A DNA stretch of 64,000 nucleotides, taken from CBDCIS01 sp965217565. Its GTDB lineage: Bacteria; Chloroflexota; Dehalococcoidia; Lucifugimonadales; CATOSD01. The DNA is taken from assembly GCA_965217565.1 (NCBI GenBank), contig CBDCIS010000010.1, forward strand, positions 62,001-126,000. Direction: 5' to 3'. A model generated the notes under the pieces. That model was not told the origin of the DNA. It made no database searches and was given only the letters and a program-made list of their open reading frames with translations. Each line of letters opens with the position of its first letter. Position 1 is the first letter of the stretch. The translations under genes and the position numbers were made by a program. This document shows positions 51,771-60,407 of the stretch, one piece after another.

Positions 51771-53504
51771 CTACCTGTCCTCCGGCCCGAACAGGTCTTC
51801 GATTTCGCGCTCCATCTGCGCCTTCAACTCGGCGGCGTCCCCGAACCCGAACTCCCGGTACGACTCCGCCGTGCCGTAGTCGCGTGTCTTGATGACGACC
51901 GGCATCGGCACAGCGTGCCCGAAGACGAGCGCCTGTTGCCTCGAGTCGAGCCTCGACAGCACTGCACGCAGCTTGCGGCTGCCGGAGACGCCCGTCAGCA
52001 CGGCGTCCACGTCCCGCTCGTTGTCCAGAAGGCAGGTTATCTTGGTACCGAGCTGGCTCATCACCTCGTCGTCTATCCCGCTGGGCCGCTGGTCCACGAC
52101 GAGAAGGGTGACGTTGTACTTCCTCATCTCCCTGGCGATGTTGCCAAAGATGGTCTGGTTGGCTATGTCCTTGTTGAGGAACTTGTGGGCCTCCTCTATG
52201 GTTATGACCAGCGGCCTGGGCTTCTCGCTCTCATCCCCGCTCGCCCTCTCCGTCATCTGCTGGTACCTGCCGTAGATTCGCCGCGTTATCAGGTTGGCGA
52301 CCAAGATGTAGGCGGCGAGGTTTCCACCGTAGCGGCCAAACTCCAACACCACGTGCATACCCCTGTCCAGGTACTCCAGGATGCGGTTCACGGAGTTGTG
52401 GGCTTTGTTTGAAGTGCCATAGCCCGCTGCGCTGCTGGGCGCGTCGTCCATGAAGTGGAAGCGTTCCAGGCGGGTCAGGCGGTTCTTCAGAGTGCTCAGC
52501 GCCCTGTCGTTGACGTTCAAATCGCTCGCCAGCTCTCCAAAGGCTTCCCCGCCGGGATAGTCGAGGAACTTCTTGACCCAGCTTCTGCCAAAGTGCCGCT
52601 CCAGCGAAAAGGCGGCGTCCGCGGCGACGTCCGACAGGTTGAGCGTCTCCTTCAGCATCTGGATGTCCTCAGCCTCCACCTCATCGTAGCCGATGCGAAC
52701 CACGTAATCGGGCGTAAGGCCGCGCCGACGGGAGCTCTCCTCGTCCAGCGAGAACACCGCGACCCTCGAAGAGAAGAGCTGCTTCAGACCCTTGACCTCC
52801 CTGTTCGCCTCGCTGTAACCCTTCCAGCCATACTCGCTCTCCATGTCGAACACGAGGTTGGTGGCCTCTCCGCTCTGGAGAATGCCCAGCAGGAGCAGCC
52901 TCGTCAGGAAGGTCTTGCCGGTGCCACTCTTGCCGAAAACGCCGTTGCTGCGCTTGACGAACTCGGCGACGTTCAGGCATAGTCGCGTCTCCATGTCAAG
53001 CGGATTGCCTATCCAGAAGTGCTGCCGGTCTTCCTCGCCAAACACGTCCTGAATGTCCTGCTCGGAGGCCAGCGACACGAGGGAGAAGTGTGGCGGTATC
53101 GTCTTGGCGGGCTGCGGGCCGTCCAGCATGCTCTCTGGTTGAAGTGAAATAGCCGGCTGCGCTGCTGTGCCCATCGTCAGCATGGGTTCCACCATAATCG
53201 TCCCGTACGCCGCCGTGCCGGCCACGACCTGCGCCACAAGGGGATTGGCGATGTCAGGAGGCGTCAGCTTGAGGCTCTGGTCCGTAGAGCCGAGCGCGAT
53301 GTCCGTAACCACCCCGAAGAAGCGCAGCTGCTCGCCCTGGATGTTGACGAATGCGCCCACCTTTATCGTCTCGATAGAGGTGGCGGGGTCCAGCCTCACC
53401 TCCATGCCGTTGGTGAGCGAGCCATCCACCACCATGCCGAGGCGCACTCTGCCGTGATTGAAGTGAAATAACCCGCTACGCTCCTGCTCGGTGTTGTCGT
53501 TCAC
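51771..53504 (-). CDS. herA: HerA-type DNA translocase/helicase ATPase
   Basis: 577 aa. N-terminal HAS-barrel (about 15-115) is followed by a FtsK-HerA ATPase: Walker A GKSGTGKT (191-198), Walker B region PLVITIEEAHKFL with Glu, and DQRPSGIDDEVMSQLGTKI (sensor/arginine region). HerA forms a hexameric DNA pump that works with NurA in end resection. Its start overlaps the stop of the HAS-barrel-like gene by 4 bp. The linker after the HAS-barrel holds an in-frame 35-bp repeat (AAQPAISLQPE). It ends a six-gene minus-strand run beginning at selB. Confidence 0.92.
   Translation of the reverse strand: MNDNTEQERSGLFHFNHGRVRLGMVVDGSLTNGMEVRLDPATSIETIKVGAFVNIQGEQLRFFGVVTDIALGSTDQSLKLTPPDIANPLVAQVVAGTAAYGTIMVEPMLTMGTAAQPAISLQPESMLDGPQPAKTIPPHFSLVSLASEQDIQDVFGEEDRQHFWIGNPLDMETRLCLNVAEFVKRSNGVFGKSGTGKTFLTRLLLLGILQSGEATNLVFDMESEYGWKGYSEANREVKGLKQLFSSRVAVFSLDEESSRRRGLTPDYVVRIGYDEVEAEDIQMLKETLNLSDVAADAAFSLERHFGRSWVKKFLDYPGGEAFGELASDLNVNDRALSTLKNRLTRLERFHFMDDAPSSAAGYGTSNKAHNSVNRILEYLDRGMHVVLEFGRYGGNLAAYILVANLITRRIYGRYQQMTERASGDESEKPRPLVITIEEAHKFLNKDIANQTIFGNIAREMRKYNVTLLVVDQRPSGIDDEVMSQLGTKITCLLDNERDVDAVLTGVSGSRKLRAVLSRLDSRQQALVFGHAVPMPVVIKTRDYGTAESYREFGFGDAAELKAQMEREIEDLFGPEDR
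53133..53167. repeat. 35-bp intragenic repeat (copy in herA)
   Basis: CTCTGGTTGAAGTGAAAT followed by AGCCGGCTGCGCTGCTG. It is 34 of 35 bases identical to 53786-53820 in the neighbouring gene, and about 26 of 31 bases match a third copy at 53456-53486. Confidence 0.8.
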
Positions 53505-54142
53505 GGCGAGAGCCTCCTGAGCACGTTGTTGAGCCGCTGCAATTGGCCGGTGAAGTGCCCCGCAAGCTCCTTGCCGGCCTTCACCAGGAACCCGTGAGGG
53601 TCAGGATGGGCCAGACTTGCCTGCCTCAGGAAAGACGCTATCACATCGTCCTGGGCGCTCGTTGGCGCGGCCAGTATCAGCGGAACGAAATCCAACGACG
53701 CGCCGAACGCCCTTACCTCGTCGTCACCGCACTCGTACACAAAGGAGTGTATCCGCAGCGGAAGCGGCGCCAGGTAGCGCCGCAGCTCTGGTTGAAGTGA
53801 AACAGCCGGCTGCGCTGCTGGGGCGGCGTCGCGGAATCCCACGATGACGGAGTGGAATTCGGTAATCAGCAACCGGTTGAGCTGCGGGTTGTTCAGGTAA
53901 ACCGCCTCTTCTGTGTCCTCGCCGCCGCCGCGAGGAATGGGATGGCGCGCCGGGTCCATGCTGCGCGTGGCGACCTCATAGACGATGCCATAGACCGCGC
54001 TCGCGTCGCCGCCCCGAACGAGGCTGCCCAGCGGCGGTGACTCGTACAGGCGATAGCACTGCGTGGTGAAGCCGGTGGTAGTGGCTTCCACCACCTCGCC
54101 CACGCGGGCGTCCGGCTGGGGCTGCGCTGCGTTCAGGGCCAC
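53501..54142 (-). CDS. HAS-barrel-like protein next to herA
   Basis: 213 aa. RVGEVVEATTTGFTTQCYRLYESPPLGSLVRGGD...VYGIVYEV is a HAS-barrel-type beta module, the small barrel found in HerA and ATP synthase partners. The remaining ~130 residues are not recognised (PLRIHSFVYECGDDEV; AHPDPHGFLVKAGKELAGHFTGQLQRLNNVLRRL). It carries AAQPAVSLQPE, encoded by the 35-bp repeat. It overlaps herA by 4 bp, so it is probably a HerA partner or loader (inference). No enzyme motif is visible. Confidence 0.7.
   Translation of the reverse strand: MALNAAQPQPDARVGEVVEATTTGFTTQCYRLYESPPLGSLVRGGDASAVYGIVYEVATRSMDPARHPIPRGGGEDTEEAVYLNNPQLNRLLITEFHSVIVGFRDAAPAAQPAVSLQPELRRYLAPLPLRIHSFVYECGDDEVRAFGASLDFVPLILAAPTSAQDDVIASFLRQASLAHPDPHGFLVKAGKELAGHFTGQLQRLNNVLRRLSP
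53786..53820. repeat. 35-bp intragenic repeat (copy in the HAS-barrel-like gene)
   Basis: Same sequence as 53133-53167 apart from one T/C difference. Both copies are read in the same frame and give AAQPA[IV]SLQPE. Confidence 0.8.
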
Positions 54143-54146
54143 GTCG

Positions 54147-54641
54147 TCACCCCTTCAGACGCGCCATGTGGTAGGCGTCCACGTATTCGCCCTCGCGGAA
54201 GGCGAGCGCTCTTCGCGTGCCCTCGATCACGAATCCGAACTTTTCGTACAGATGGACCGCTCGAAAATTGTCCGTGTAAACGTCGAGCTCCACCCGCTTG
54301 ATGTTGAGCCAGTTGTCGGTCACGTCCAGCGCGGCCTCCATCAACGCCGTGCCAATGCCTCTGTCCTGATAGTCGTCGTGAACGGCCATGCCGAGGTTGG
54401 CTACGTGAGCAAGTCGGTTCCTCCTGCGCGTAATCTCTATGTTGCCGACCACCTTCCCATCTACCTCGGCAACCAGCATATAATCGTCTGGGGTCAGGTT
54501 GCTCAACCAGTCCCTGCGCTTGTCCAGGGAGACGTACGGAAGCTGTAAGGTGTTCCTGACCACGCCCGGGCAGCCAAGCATCTCGTAGATGTCCTGGTAG
54601 TCCTCAGAGCTAACGGCGCGGATTGTAACCTCTCTGTCCAT
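54147..54641 (-). CDS. GNAT-family N-acetyltransferase
   Basis: 164 aa. Acetyl-CoA site with LGMAVHDDYQDRGIGTALMEAAL (the Q/R-x-x-G-x-G/A loop) and ELDVYTDNFRAVHLYEKFGFVIEGTRR, as in RimI/MarR-type GNATs. It acetylates an amine on a protein or small molecule; the target is unknown. It sits between nurA and the HAS-barrel-like gene with 1-4 bp gaps, so co-translation is likely. Confidence 0.9.
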   Translation of the reverse strand: MDREVTIRAVSSEDYQDIYEMLGCPGVVRNTLQLPYVSLDKRRDWLSNLTPDDYMLVAEVDGKVVGNIEITRRRNRLAHVANLGMAVHDDYQDRGIGTALMEAALDVTDNWLNIKRVELDVYTDNFRAVHLYEKFGFVIEGTRRALAFREGEYVDAYHMARLKG

Positions 54642-54642
54642 G

Positions 54643-55854
54643 TTACACCCACCTCAGTCGCTTGCTGCGGTTCTTCTCCGACGTGTAAACAGGCATCTGC
54701 CGGTCCTGCATCGCGTTCTCGACCAGTTCCACGAAACTGCGCCTGTCTCCGGCCGTGACGACGGCCTGCTCGTGCGCCTCCATCAGCGCCGTCGGATAGC
54801 CCGGCCCCTTGGAGCACTGGTCGATTATAAGCGAATGCGCCAGTCCCAGCATCGCCTCATCGTCCGCAATCCAAGATGGAACCTCGACGCGGCCTATCTC
54901 CGCGCCCGCGTTGACGTAGAAGAAGTTGACCTCGTGGCCACGGTAGTAGTTCGAGACGACCCGATACTCACCCGCGAACACAGCCGAGCGTTCGCCCTGC
55001 TCCAGGATTTCTGAGAAGACCTCGCGGTCTCGCACCCCTCCGACGCTCTTGTCGCACGGCCTCTGCCCCGTCGCCAGGCCGCCGCAGTTGGCGTCGCACT
55101 CGGCCACCTCGTAGGGGCAGACGCGCAGCCGAAGCCCGTTCACGAACTCTGCGCTGCGAGGCAGGCTGATATAGCTCGCAACCGCCAGCGGACGGCTTGC
55201 CGCAAGCTGACGCAGATCCTCCAGCGCCTGCGCGAACCCCTCCTCGATCAGCTCCCGCAACACGAACTCCCGATTCTCATACGCCGTCAGCCCGATCATC
55301 AACAGCGTCCCGTCCATCAGCGCAAGCGTGGGCACGTCCGCCGGCAGCCCTTTGACCACCTCGGCCATTGCCCGAATCTCCTCCACCGCGCGCTTGGCCC
55401 CCAGCACCGCGCCCTCGATCGACTGCTCCCGCGACCCGCCCCCGTCCCGTATCACCAGCTCGTGGTCGCTGGCGTAGAGACGTGGATGGCTGTACAACTC
55501 GGCGTTGGGTCGGGAGCCGTAGGTCAGCGCGGCGACGCCTATGTTTATCAGGAAACAGCGGGCGGGAAGGTGGCGGTCGATGTCGATGTGCGAGCCGTCC
55601 ACCGCGACAACGCAGAAGTCCCCCGGCAGCGCGGGCGGCGCATGACCCACAGCGGGGTTGCCCAGAGGCACGGGCGCATTCCAAGCCAGCGTCGCACTGC
55701 TCTTCCGCCGCTTCTCCTCGTAGGCGTCGAGGTCGAACGCCTCCACGGCCGCGCGCGCGTTGTCCAGCCGCAGAAGGTGGTCGCTCTGGCGCGCTCTCAC
55801 CTCTTCGACCATTCGGTCTATCTGCATCGCCGTGCTGCTCAGGTCAAGGGACAT
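54643..55854 (-). CDS. nurA: NurA-type nuclease
   Basis: 403 aa. NurA blocks: VVAVDGSHIDIDRH (catalytic Asp region, about 83-96), ALMDGTLLMIGL (second Asp), VEVPSWIADDEAMLGLAHSLIIDQC and GYPTALMEAHEQAVVTAGDRRSF (C-terminal His region). NurA is a 5'-3' nuclease that works with HerA on double-strand breaks. It follows the unknown 170-aa gene by 13 bp and precedes the GNAT gene by 1 bp. Confidence 0.9.
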   Translation of the reverse strand: MSLDLSSTAMQIDRMVEEVRARQSDHLLRLDNARAAVEAFDLDAYEEKRRKSSATLAWNAPVPLGNPAVGHAPPALPGDFCVVAVDGSHIDIDRHLPARCFLINIGVAALTYGSRPNAELYSHPRLYASDHELVIRDGGGSREQSIEGAVLGAKRAVEEIRAMAEVVKGLPADVPTLALMDGTLLMIGLTAYENREFVLRELIEEGFAQALEDLRQLAASRPLAVASYISLPRSAEFVNGLRLRVCPYEVAECDANCGGLATGQRPCDKSVGGVRDREVFSEILEQGERSAVFAGEYRVVSNYYRGHEVNFFYVNAGAEIGRVEVPSWIADDEAMLGLAHSLIIDQCSKGPGYPTALMEAHEQAVVTAGDRRSFVELVENAMQDRQMPVYTSEKNRSKRLRWV

Positions 55855-55867
55855 TCACACTCTCACG

Positions 55868-56380
55868 TTAGTCAATCTCCATCCGGTTGCCTTCTACGCG
55901 AATGCTCTGGCCGTTGAAGCTCAGCCTCGCCCTGGCAAATCTCCTCAGTTCGAGCCTCAACTGGTTCATCCGCCTTGACACGTCGGACTCGTACCCCCGC
56001 CTTCGTCCGCCCCTCGCCGCGTCTCCCCAGAGTCCCGGCTGCGGCAGGCCCTTGAGGAACTGCGCGAATCGCTCCATGAAAGCGGCGAATATCTGGGAAG
56101 ACAACTCCGGCAGCAGCCCAGAACCCAGCGGGTCCTGAAACACGAAATAGAGCCTCAGTTCTTCGTCTGTCGTTACGGCAGACAGCATCAGAACGGGCTG
56201 AGGCTGCTGTGAGAACGCCTGGCGTGTGCCTTCACCGCTTCGCGCCACCTCCCTCACGGCGGCCTGCGCCACGCGGAGCAGGGACGAGAGATTGGAGACG
56301 GGCAGATAGCCGGAGTCGAACGCAATCTCCAGATGCTGCTCCGACGATGGCTCGAAATGGCAGCGGCTCTCGATAGCCAT
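55868..56380 (-). CDS. Conserved-context unknown protein in the HerA-NurA operon
   Basis: 170 aa, not recognised. It starts at ATG 56380, 14 bp from the selB stop. Visible: an acidic/hydrophobic N-terminal half (IAFDSGYLPVSNLSSLLRVAQAAVREVA), then beta-like LMLSAVTTDEELRLYFVFQDP, a helix (LLPELSSQIFAAFMERFAQFLKGLP) and a basic C-terminus (GRRRGYESDVSRRMNQLRLELRRFARARL). The basic C-terminus could bind nucleic acid. Its tight placement before nurA suggests a role with the repair complex (inference). Confidence 0.6.
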   Translation of the reverse strand: MAIESRCHFEPSSEQHLEIAFDSGYLPVSNLSSLLRVAQAAVREVARSGEGTRQAFSQQPQPVLMLSAVTTDEELRLYFVFQDPLGSGLLPELSSQIFAAFMERFAQFLKGLPQPGLWGDAARGGRRRGYESDVSRRMNQLRLELRRFARARLSFNGQSIRVEGNRMEID

Positions 56381-56394
56381 AACGGATTACCCGC

Positions 56395-58257
56395 CTACCT
56401 GAGCACTCGCGCGTCTCCCACCCGCCGCGTGATTCGCTGGTGGTCCAGGTGGTCCATGAGCGCCAGCGCGTACTTGCGGCTCGTGCCGAACATGTCCCGC
56501 ACGTCGCCCACCGTTATCTCGCCCTGTTCCCTTATGTACGTCGAAATCCCATCCACCAACTGGTTGTACGCCGACGCCGAGAACACCACGCTCTCGCTCA
56601 CTCGAACCACCCTGCCCTCATTGGCCAGCAGGTTCAGTATCTCGACGTCGATTGGCGAGTCTGTCGGCGGCGAGTACGGGTCGGACTCCAGCAGCCGGAT
56701 GTAGTCGGCGACCAACCTCTGCTGGGCGTCGCTGAGACCTGGCCGATGCTCCGGCAGCCGAACCAGCGCGCCCTCTTCCACCACCACGTTATCGTCCTGA
56801 AGCAGCGGCAGCGCGCTGTTGAAGATCTGCGGCGTCATCCTTAGACGGCTGCGCAATTCCTCCTTAGGCGCGCCCTTGCGCAGCGGGAACTGCCTATGGT
56901 AATTCTCCAGTGAATTCGTTGCCTTGTGGGACATCGTCTCCCATCCGTTCGCGCTGAACACGTGCGCGCCCGGCCCTATCGCCTGCCCGCCGAGCGGCAC
57001 AACCAGGTCTTCCGCCGCCATCGCCTCCAGCTCCTCGCGGGCCACATCCGGCGCGAGGTTGGCGCGGGTTACGAGCGCTTGGAACTCGCTCGGCTCGGAA
57101 AGCTCTATCGTCTTGAGAATCACCTCCCTGTCCGAGCCCGCCTCCATCACCTCGAGCCGGTCCAGCAGCGGCTCGTACATGCGGCGATGGCGGCGCGCGT
57201 GGGGGTCAACCACGTCGCCGCCGCCCAGCGTCGTCCGGTTCGACCTTATGACGAACGAGTCACCCTTTATCACCGCCAATCGAGCGCTGAGCTTCAGCTG
57301 CGCCCAGGTCGTGTCGCCCGGCTCGGCGACCTGCGACTCCAGCAGGCGAACCCGCGCGATGGCCTCGCTGCTGCCCGTGTGCACGGTAACGAACATGTTG
57401 TGCCTGACCGGATGAGGCGCGTCGGGGATTATCCTGAGACGCACGTCCATCGCGCCGGTGGGCCGTAGCCACCCGGCCCTCGACAGCACCTCGCCGCGGC
57501 TGATGTCCTCGTGCGATACGCCGCTCAGATTGGCGGCCACGCGAGTGCCTGGCAGGGCGCGCTCCAGCTTGGCGCGGTGAGTCTGAAGGCCGCGCACCCG
57601 CGTCGTCCTGCCAGAAAGGATTAGCTCCACGTTCTCCCCCACGTCGATCGAGCCGTCGATGAGCGTTCCCGTCACCACCGTGCCGAAGCCTGTGATGGTG
57701 AACGAGCGGTCTATCGGCAGACGGGGCCGTCCCAGGTCTCTCTTGGGAGGAGTCTCACGCAGCAGGTCGTCGATCTCGGAAAGCAACTCCGGCAGCCCTT
57801 CGCCGCTCATGGCTGACACCGGCAGAATCGCGGAACCCTCCAACGCCGTGCCCTTCAAGACTTCCTCCACGTCCGCCATCACAAGCTCGAGCCAGTCCTC
57901 ATCGACCAGGTCTCTCTTGGTTACGGCGACCAGGCCGCGTTTGACCTGGAGCAGGTCCAGGATGGCAAGATGCTCCCGCGTCTGAGGCATCACCGACTCG
58001 TCCGCGGCCACCGCCAGCAGCGCGAGGTCGATGCCGCCCACGCCCGCGAGCATGTTGTTCACGAAGCGTTCGTGGCCCGGCACATCGACGATGCTGACCT
58101 CGTTCCCGCTCGGCAATTGCAGCCAGGCGAAGCCTAGGTCGATGGTCATGCCGCGCTCTTTCTCTTCCCTGAGCCGGTCAGGGTCGATGCCGGTGAGCGC
58201 CTCCACGAGCGTGGACTTGCCATGATCGACGTGCCCCGCCGTCCCCACAACATACAT
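56395..58257 (-). CDS. selB: Selenocysteine-specific elongation factor SelB
   Basis: 620 aa. GTPase motifs GHVDHGKST (8-16), DVPGHERF and TKRDLVDE, with EF-Tu-like domains II-III, then C-terminal winged helices (DREVILKTIELSEPSEFQALV; GEITVGDVRDMFGTSRKYALALMDHLD, typical SelB WH4). SelB delivers Sec-tRNA to UGA codons with a SECIS element. No selA, selC, selD or clear selenoprotein is in this window. It starts the minus-strand run that continues to herA. Confidence 0.95.
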   Translation of the reverse strand: MYVVGTAGHVDHGKSTLVEALTGIDPDRLREEKERGMTIDLGFAWLQLPSGNEVSIVDVPGHERFVNNMLAGVGGIDLALLAVAADESVMPQTREHLAILDLLQVKRGLVAVTKRDLVDEDWLELVMADVEEVLKGTALEGSAILPVSAMSGEGLPELLSEIDDLLRETPPKRDLGRPRLPIDRSFTITGFGTVVTGTLIDGSIDVGENVELILSGRTTRVRGLQTHRAKLERALPGTRVAANLSGVSHEDISRGEVLSRAGWLRPTGAMDVRLRIIPDAPHPVRHNMFVTVHTGSSEAIARVRLLESQVAEPGDTTWAQLKLSARLAVIKGDSFVIRSNRTTLGGGDVVDPHARRHRRMYEPLLDRLEVMEAGSDREVILKTIELSEPSEFQALVTRANLAPDVAREELEAMAAEDLVVPLGGQAIGPGAHVFSANGWETMSHKATNSLENYHRQFPLRKGAPKEELRSRLRMTPQIFNSALPLLQDDNVVVEEGALVRLPEHRPGLSDAQQRLVADYIRLLESDPYSPPTDSPIDVEILNLLANEGRVVRVSESVVFSASAYNQLVDGISTYIREQGEITVGDVRDMFGTSRKYALALMDHLDHQRITRRVGDARVLR

Positions 58258-58375
58258 ACGCCAACCCCGTCAAAAGGATACGGCCTAAGAATAGCACGGC
58301 GGCCAAAGGCGGGCAATCAGCGGCGCCCAAACGCCCGCCTTCTGTTACTATGTCAGTAGAGAGGTTACACGTTCC

Positions 58376-58408
58376 TTCCTTTTTAGGGGGAAGGTTAGGA
58401 TGGGGGGT
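58376..58408. repeat. Dispersed repeat family A (partial)
   Basis: CCTTTTTAGGGGGAAGGTTA followed by GGATGGGGGG, between selB and the RNase D gene, both of which start near here and are divergent. Confidence 0.6.
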
Positions 58409-58442
58409 GGTCGTTGCCTGTGATTGCTCCGGAGAAACGTAG

Positions 58443-59579
58443 ATGACCCGCTACGAGTTAGTTAGCGCGGAATCCCGCCTGGCCGATGTCGTCGTTCGGC
58501 TGTCGAGGGAGCAGCGAGTCGCCGTTGATCTCGAATCGAACGGCTTCTTCAGGTATCGTGAGCGCGTCTGCCTCGTGCAACTCGCGGCAGCCGAAACCGC
58601 CTTCCTCGTCGATCCTCTGGCGATTGACGACCCCCAACCGCTTGGCCGCCTCCTCGCTGACCCGTCGGTGGAGAAGATATTTCACGCCCCCGACTACGAC
58701 CTCCGAAGCCTCGACAGGGATTGGGGATTCCGTGTGAATAATCTGTTCGACACCGGTATTGCCGCCGCATTGGCTGGCTCCACGCGGCTGGGTTTGCAGT
58801 CGGTGCTGATGGAGCACGCAGGCGTGGAGTTGGTCAAGCCCCGAAAGCTCCAGCGCTCCGACTGGACGATTCGGCCCCTGAGCGATGTAGCCCTGGACTA
58901 CGCCGCCCAAGATGTGCTGCACCTCCCGCGTGTCCGCGAATCGCTGTCCGCACGGCTGAAGGAGCTATCCCGCCTCGAATGGGCGGAGGAGGAGTTCGCC
59001 CGAATGGAGACTGTGAGGCATGTTCCTCCCGACCGCGAATCGGCCTTCCTTTCGACCAGGGGCAGCCGAGACCTGGACGGACGCGGCCTCGCCATCCTGC
59101 ACTCTCTGTCGAGATTCCGCGAACGAGAGGCCGGTCGTCTCGACCGTCCGCTCTTCAAGGTCATCCCCGACTCTGCGCTTATCCAACTGTCGTCCGACCC
59201 CACAACCAACCTCTCGAATGTGAAAGGGTTGGGCCGCTACGCGCGTCCGCCCGCCAACAGGGGACTGAAAACGGCAATCGCAAAAGGAATCAGCGCCCAG
59301 CCCGTAACCAGGCCCAGGCAAACGAGGTCCGGCGGTAGGCTCAGTCCATCGGAGCGAAAGAGGGTCAGCGACCGCCTACGCAGCCTCAAAGGTTGGCGCA
59401 ATGGCTTGGGCAGCGAACTGGGATTGGACGCGACCCTCCTCTGGCCCGCCGCAAGCCTGGGCCGCCTTGCCCAAAATCCTGCCGACTTGGACGCCGAACT
59501 CCAAAGCCCCGAAGTCCGCGACTGGCAAAAGCGCCAGTTCGTCCAGTCTCTAAAGGCAGTCCTCCAAACCCTGCCGTAA
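58443..59579 (+). CDS. rnd: Ribonuclease D (DEDDy exonuclease with HRDC domain)
   Basis: 378 aa. DEDDy residues: Asp29 and Glu31 (VAVDLESNG), Asp86 (HAPDYDLRSL) and Tyr153/Asp157 (DYAAQDVLHLP). A C-terminal HRDC-like helical region spans about 205-290. It trims 3' ends of tRNA and other RNAs. It is standard for RNase D length. Divergent from selB; a dispersed-repeat remnant lies 35 bp upstream. Confidence 0.93.
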   Translation: MTRYELVSAESRLADVVVRLSREQRVAVDLESNGFFRYRERVCLVQLAAAETAFLVDPLAIDDPQPLGRLLADPSVEKIFHAPDYDLRSLDRDWGFRVNNLFDTGIAAALAGSTRLGLQSVLMEHAGVELVKPRKLQRSDWTIRPLSDVALDYAAQDVLHLPRVRESLSARLKELSRLEWAEEEFARMETVRHVPPDRESAFLSTRGSRDLDGRGLAILHSLSRFREREAGRLDRPLFKVIPDSALIQLSSDPTTNLSNVKGLGRYARPPANRGLKTAIAKGISAQPVTRPRQTRSGGRLSPSERKRVSDRLRSLKGWRNGLGSELGLDATLLWPAASLGRLAQNPADLDAELQSPEVRDWQKRQFVQSLKAVLQTLP

Positions 59580-59609
59580 CCCTCGCTTCCGCAGGAAGCA
59601 CGCATGTAA

Positions 59610-59645
59610 TACCAATTGATGATAACGAGACCTGGAAGTAGCTAG
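59610..59645. repeat. Solo remnant of the IS630 left end
   Basis: TACCAATTGATGATAACGAG matches the IS630 left end at 41753-41788 (three differences in 36 bases). No transposase is attached. It directly abuts, and shares CTAG with, the MITE that follows. Confidence 0.75.
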
Positions 59646-59819
59646 GTAGTGTTGACATTTGAGATACCGGGCATTTCATAATCGAGTAAGCCGTCCAAAT
59701 TGTCATTCTGAGGAGCAAAGCGACGAAGAATCTAAAGCCTATGCCTGAAATGCCCCTACCGCTTTAGATTCCTCATTGCGTTCGGAATGACACCAAACCG
59801 GAATGTCAACACAACCTAG
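59642..59819. mobile_element. 178-bp MITE-like element with CTAG ends
   Basis: CTAGGTAGTGTTGACATT on the left is mirrored (one mismatch) by AATGTCAACACAACCTAG on the right. Inside is a nested hairpin with TCATTCTGAGGAG and CGGAATGACA arms, related to 31426-31542. It is non-coding. The CTAG bound matches the element at 14984. Confidence 0.75.
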
Positions 59820-59867
59820 CCGTTTTCTGGCCTATCAGCTTCCTATTTTAAGCTGATTTACGCCGAT

Positions 59868-60398
59868 CTAATCGCGTGACAGAAACCCCTTTTCTCTGAG
59901 CTTCTGGTATATGGCGCGATTCCTCGCCTGAAACTCCTCTTTAGCCTTCTGCCGCGCAGCTTCATCGGCGTCTCCAGGATAGGCATACATTTCCTGTGGG
60001 GCCTCAAGAGATTCAGACTTGCCATCGGCATGACTACGCACATGGCTGTCGTTGGTCATACGATGTGTAGCGTAGTAATCCAGGTACTCCGAGTCTCCAT
60101 CAACGCCGAATAGGTATTCGATATTCCATCCGGCCTGACTTAGCTTTCCCGCCTGTTTGTTGTTGACGGCCTCAGCAGGTAGCTTTATATCCCAATTCTT
60201 GAATGTTCGGGCAAAGGTAGCCGCGATTCTGTTTGTAGGCTTTGCGGGGAATATCCCTGCTTCAATAGCCGGCCCTTTATCCCCTGTCTCCCGAAAGATG
60301 CGTAGGGCTTTATTACGGGCTTCGATCCGTTCCACCTGTTCCGGCGTCAGGTTGGGATCGCGGAAGGGGTTATCGCTGAACCTATTGTTTGCTGGCAT
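59868..60398 (-). CDS. Hypothetical protein beside a restriction-like nuclease
   Basis: 176 aa, not recognised. It has an N-terminal charged segment (NPFRDPNLTPEQVERIEARNKALRIFRETGDKGPAIEAG), a middle region with a Tyr/Asp/His-rich part (EYLDYYATHRMTNDSHVRSHADG) and a charged C-terminal helix (EEFQARNRAIYQKLREKG). It lies 9 bp from the nuclease-like gene on the same strand, so the two are likely one transcript. Codon use is less GC-biased than the neighbours. Confidence 0.6.
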   Translation of the reverse strand: MPANNRFSDNPFRDPNLTPEQVERIEARNKALRIFRETGDKGPAIEAGIFPAKPTNRIAATFARTFKNWDIKLPAEAVNNKQAGKLSQAGWNIEYLFGVDGDSEYLDYYATHRMTNDSHVRSHADGKSESLEAPQEMYAYPGDADEAARQKAKEEFQARNRAIYQKLREKGFLSRD

Positions 60399-60407
60399 GA
60401 GAACCTC

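Noticed and set aside
56381..58442. A selenocysteine tRNA gene next to selB
   Set aside because: The intergenic bases around selB hold only a repeat; no long-acceptor tRNA fold was seen.
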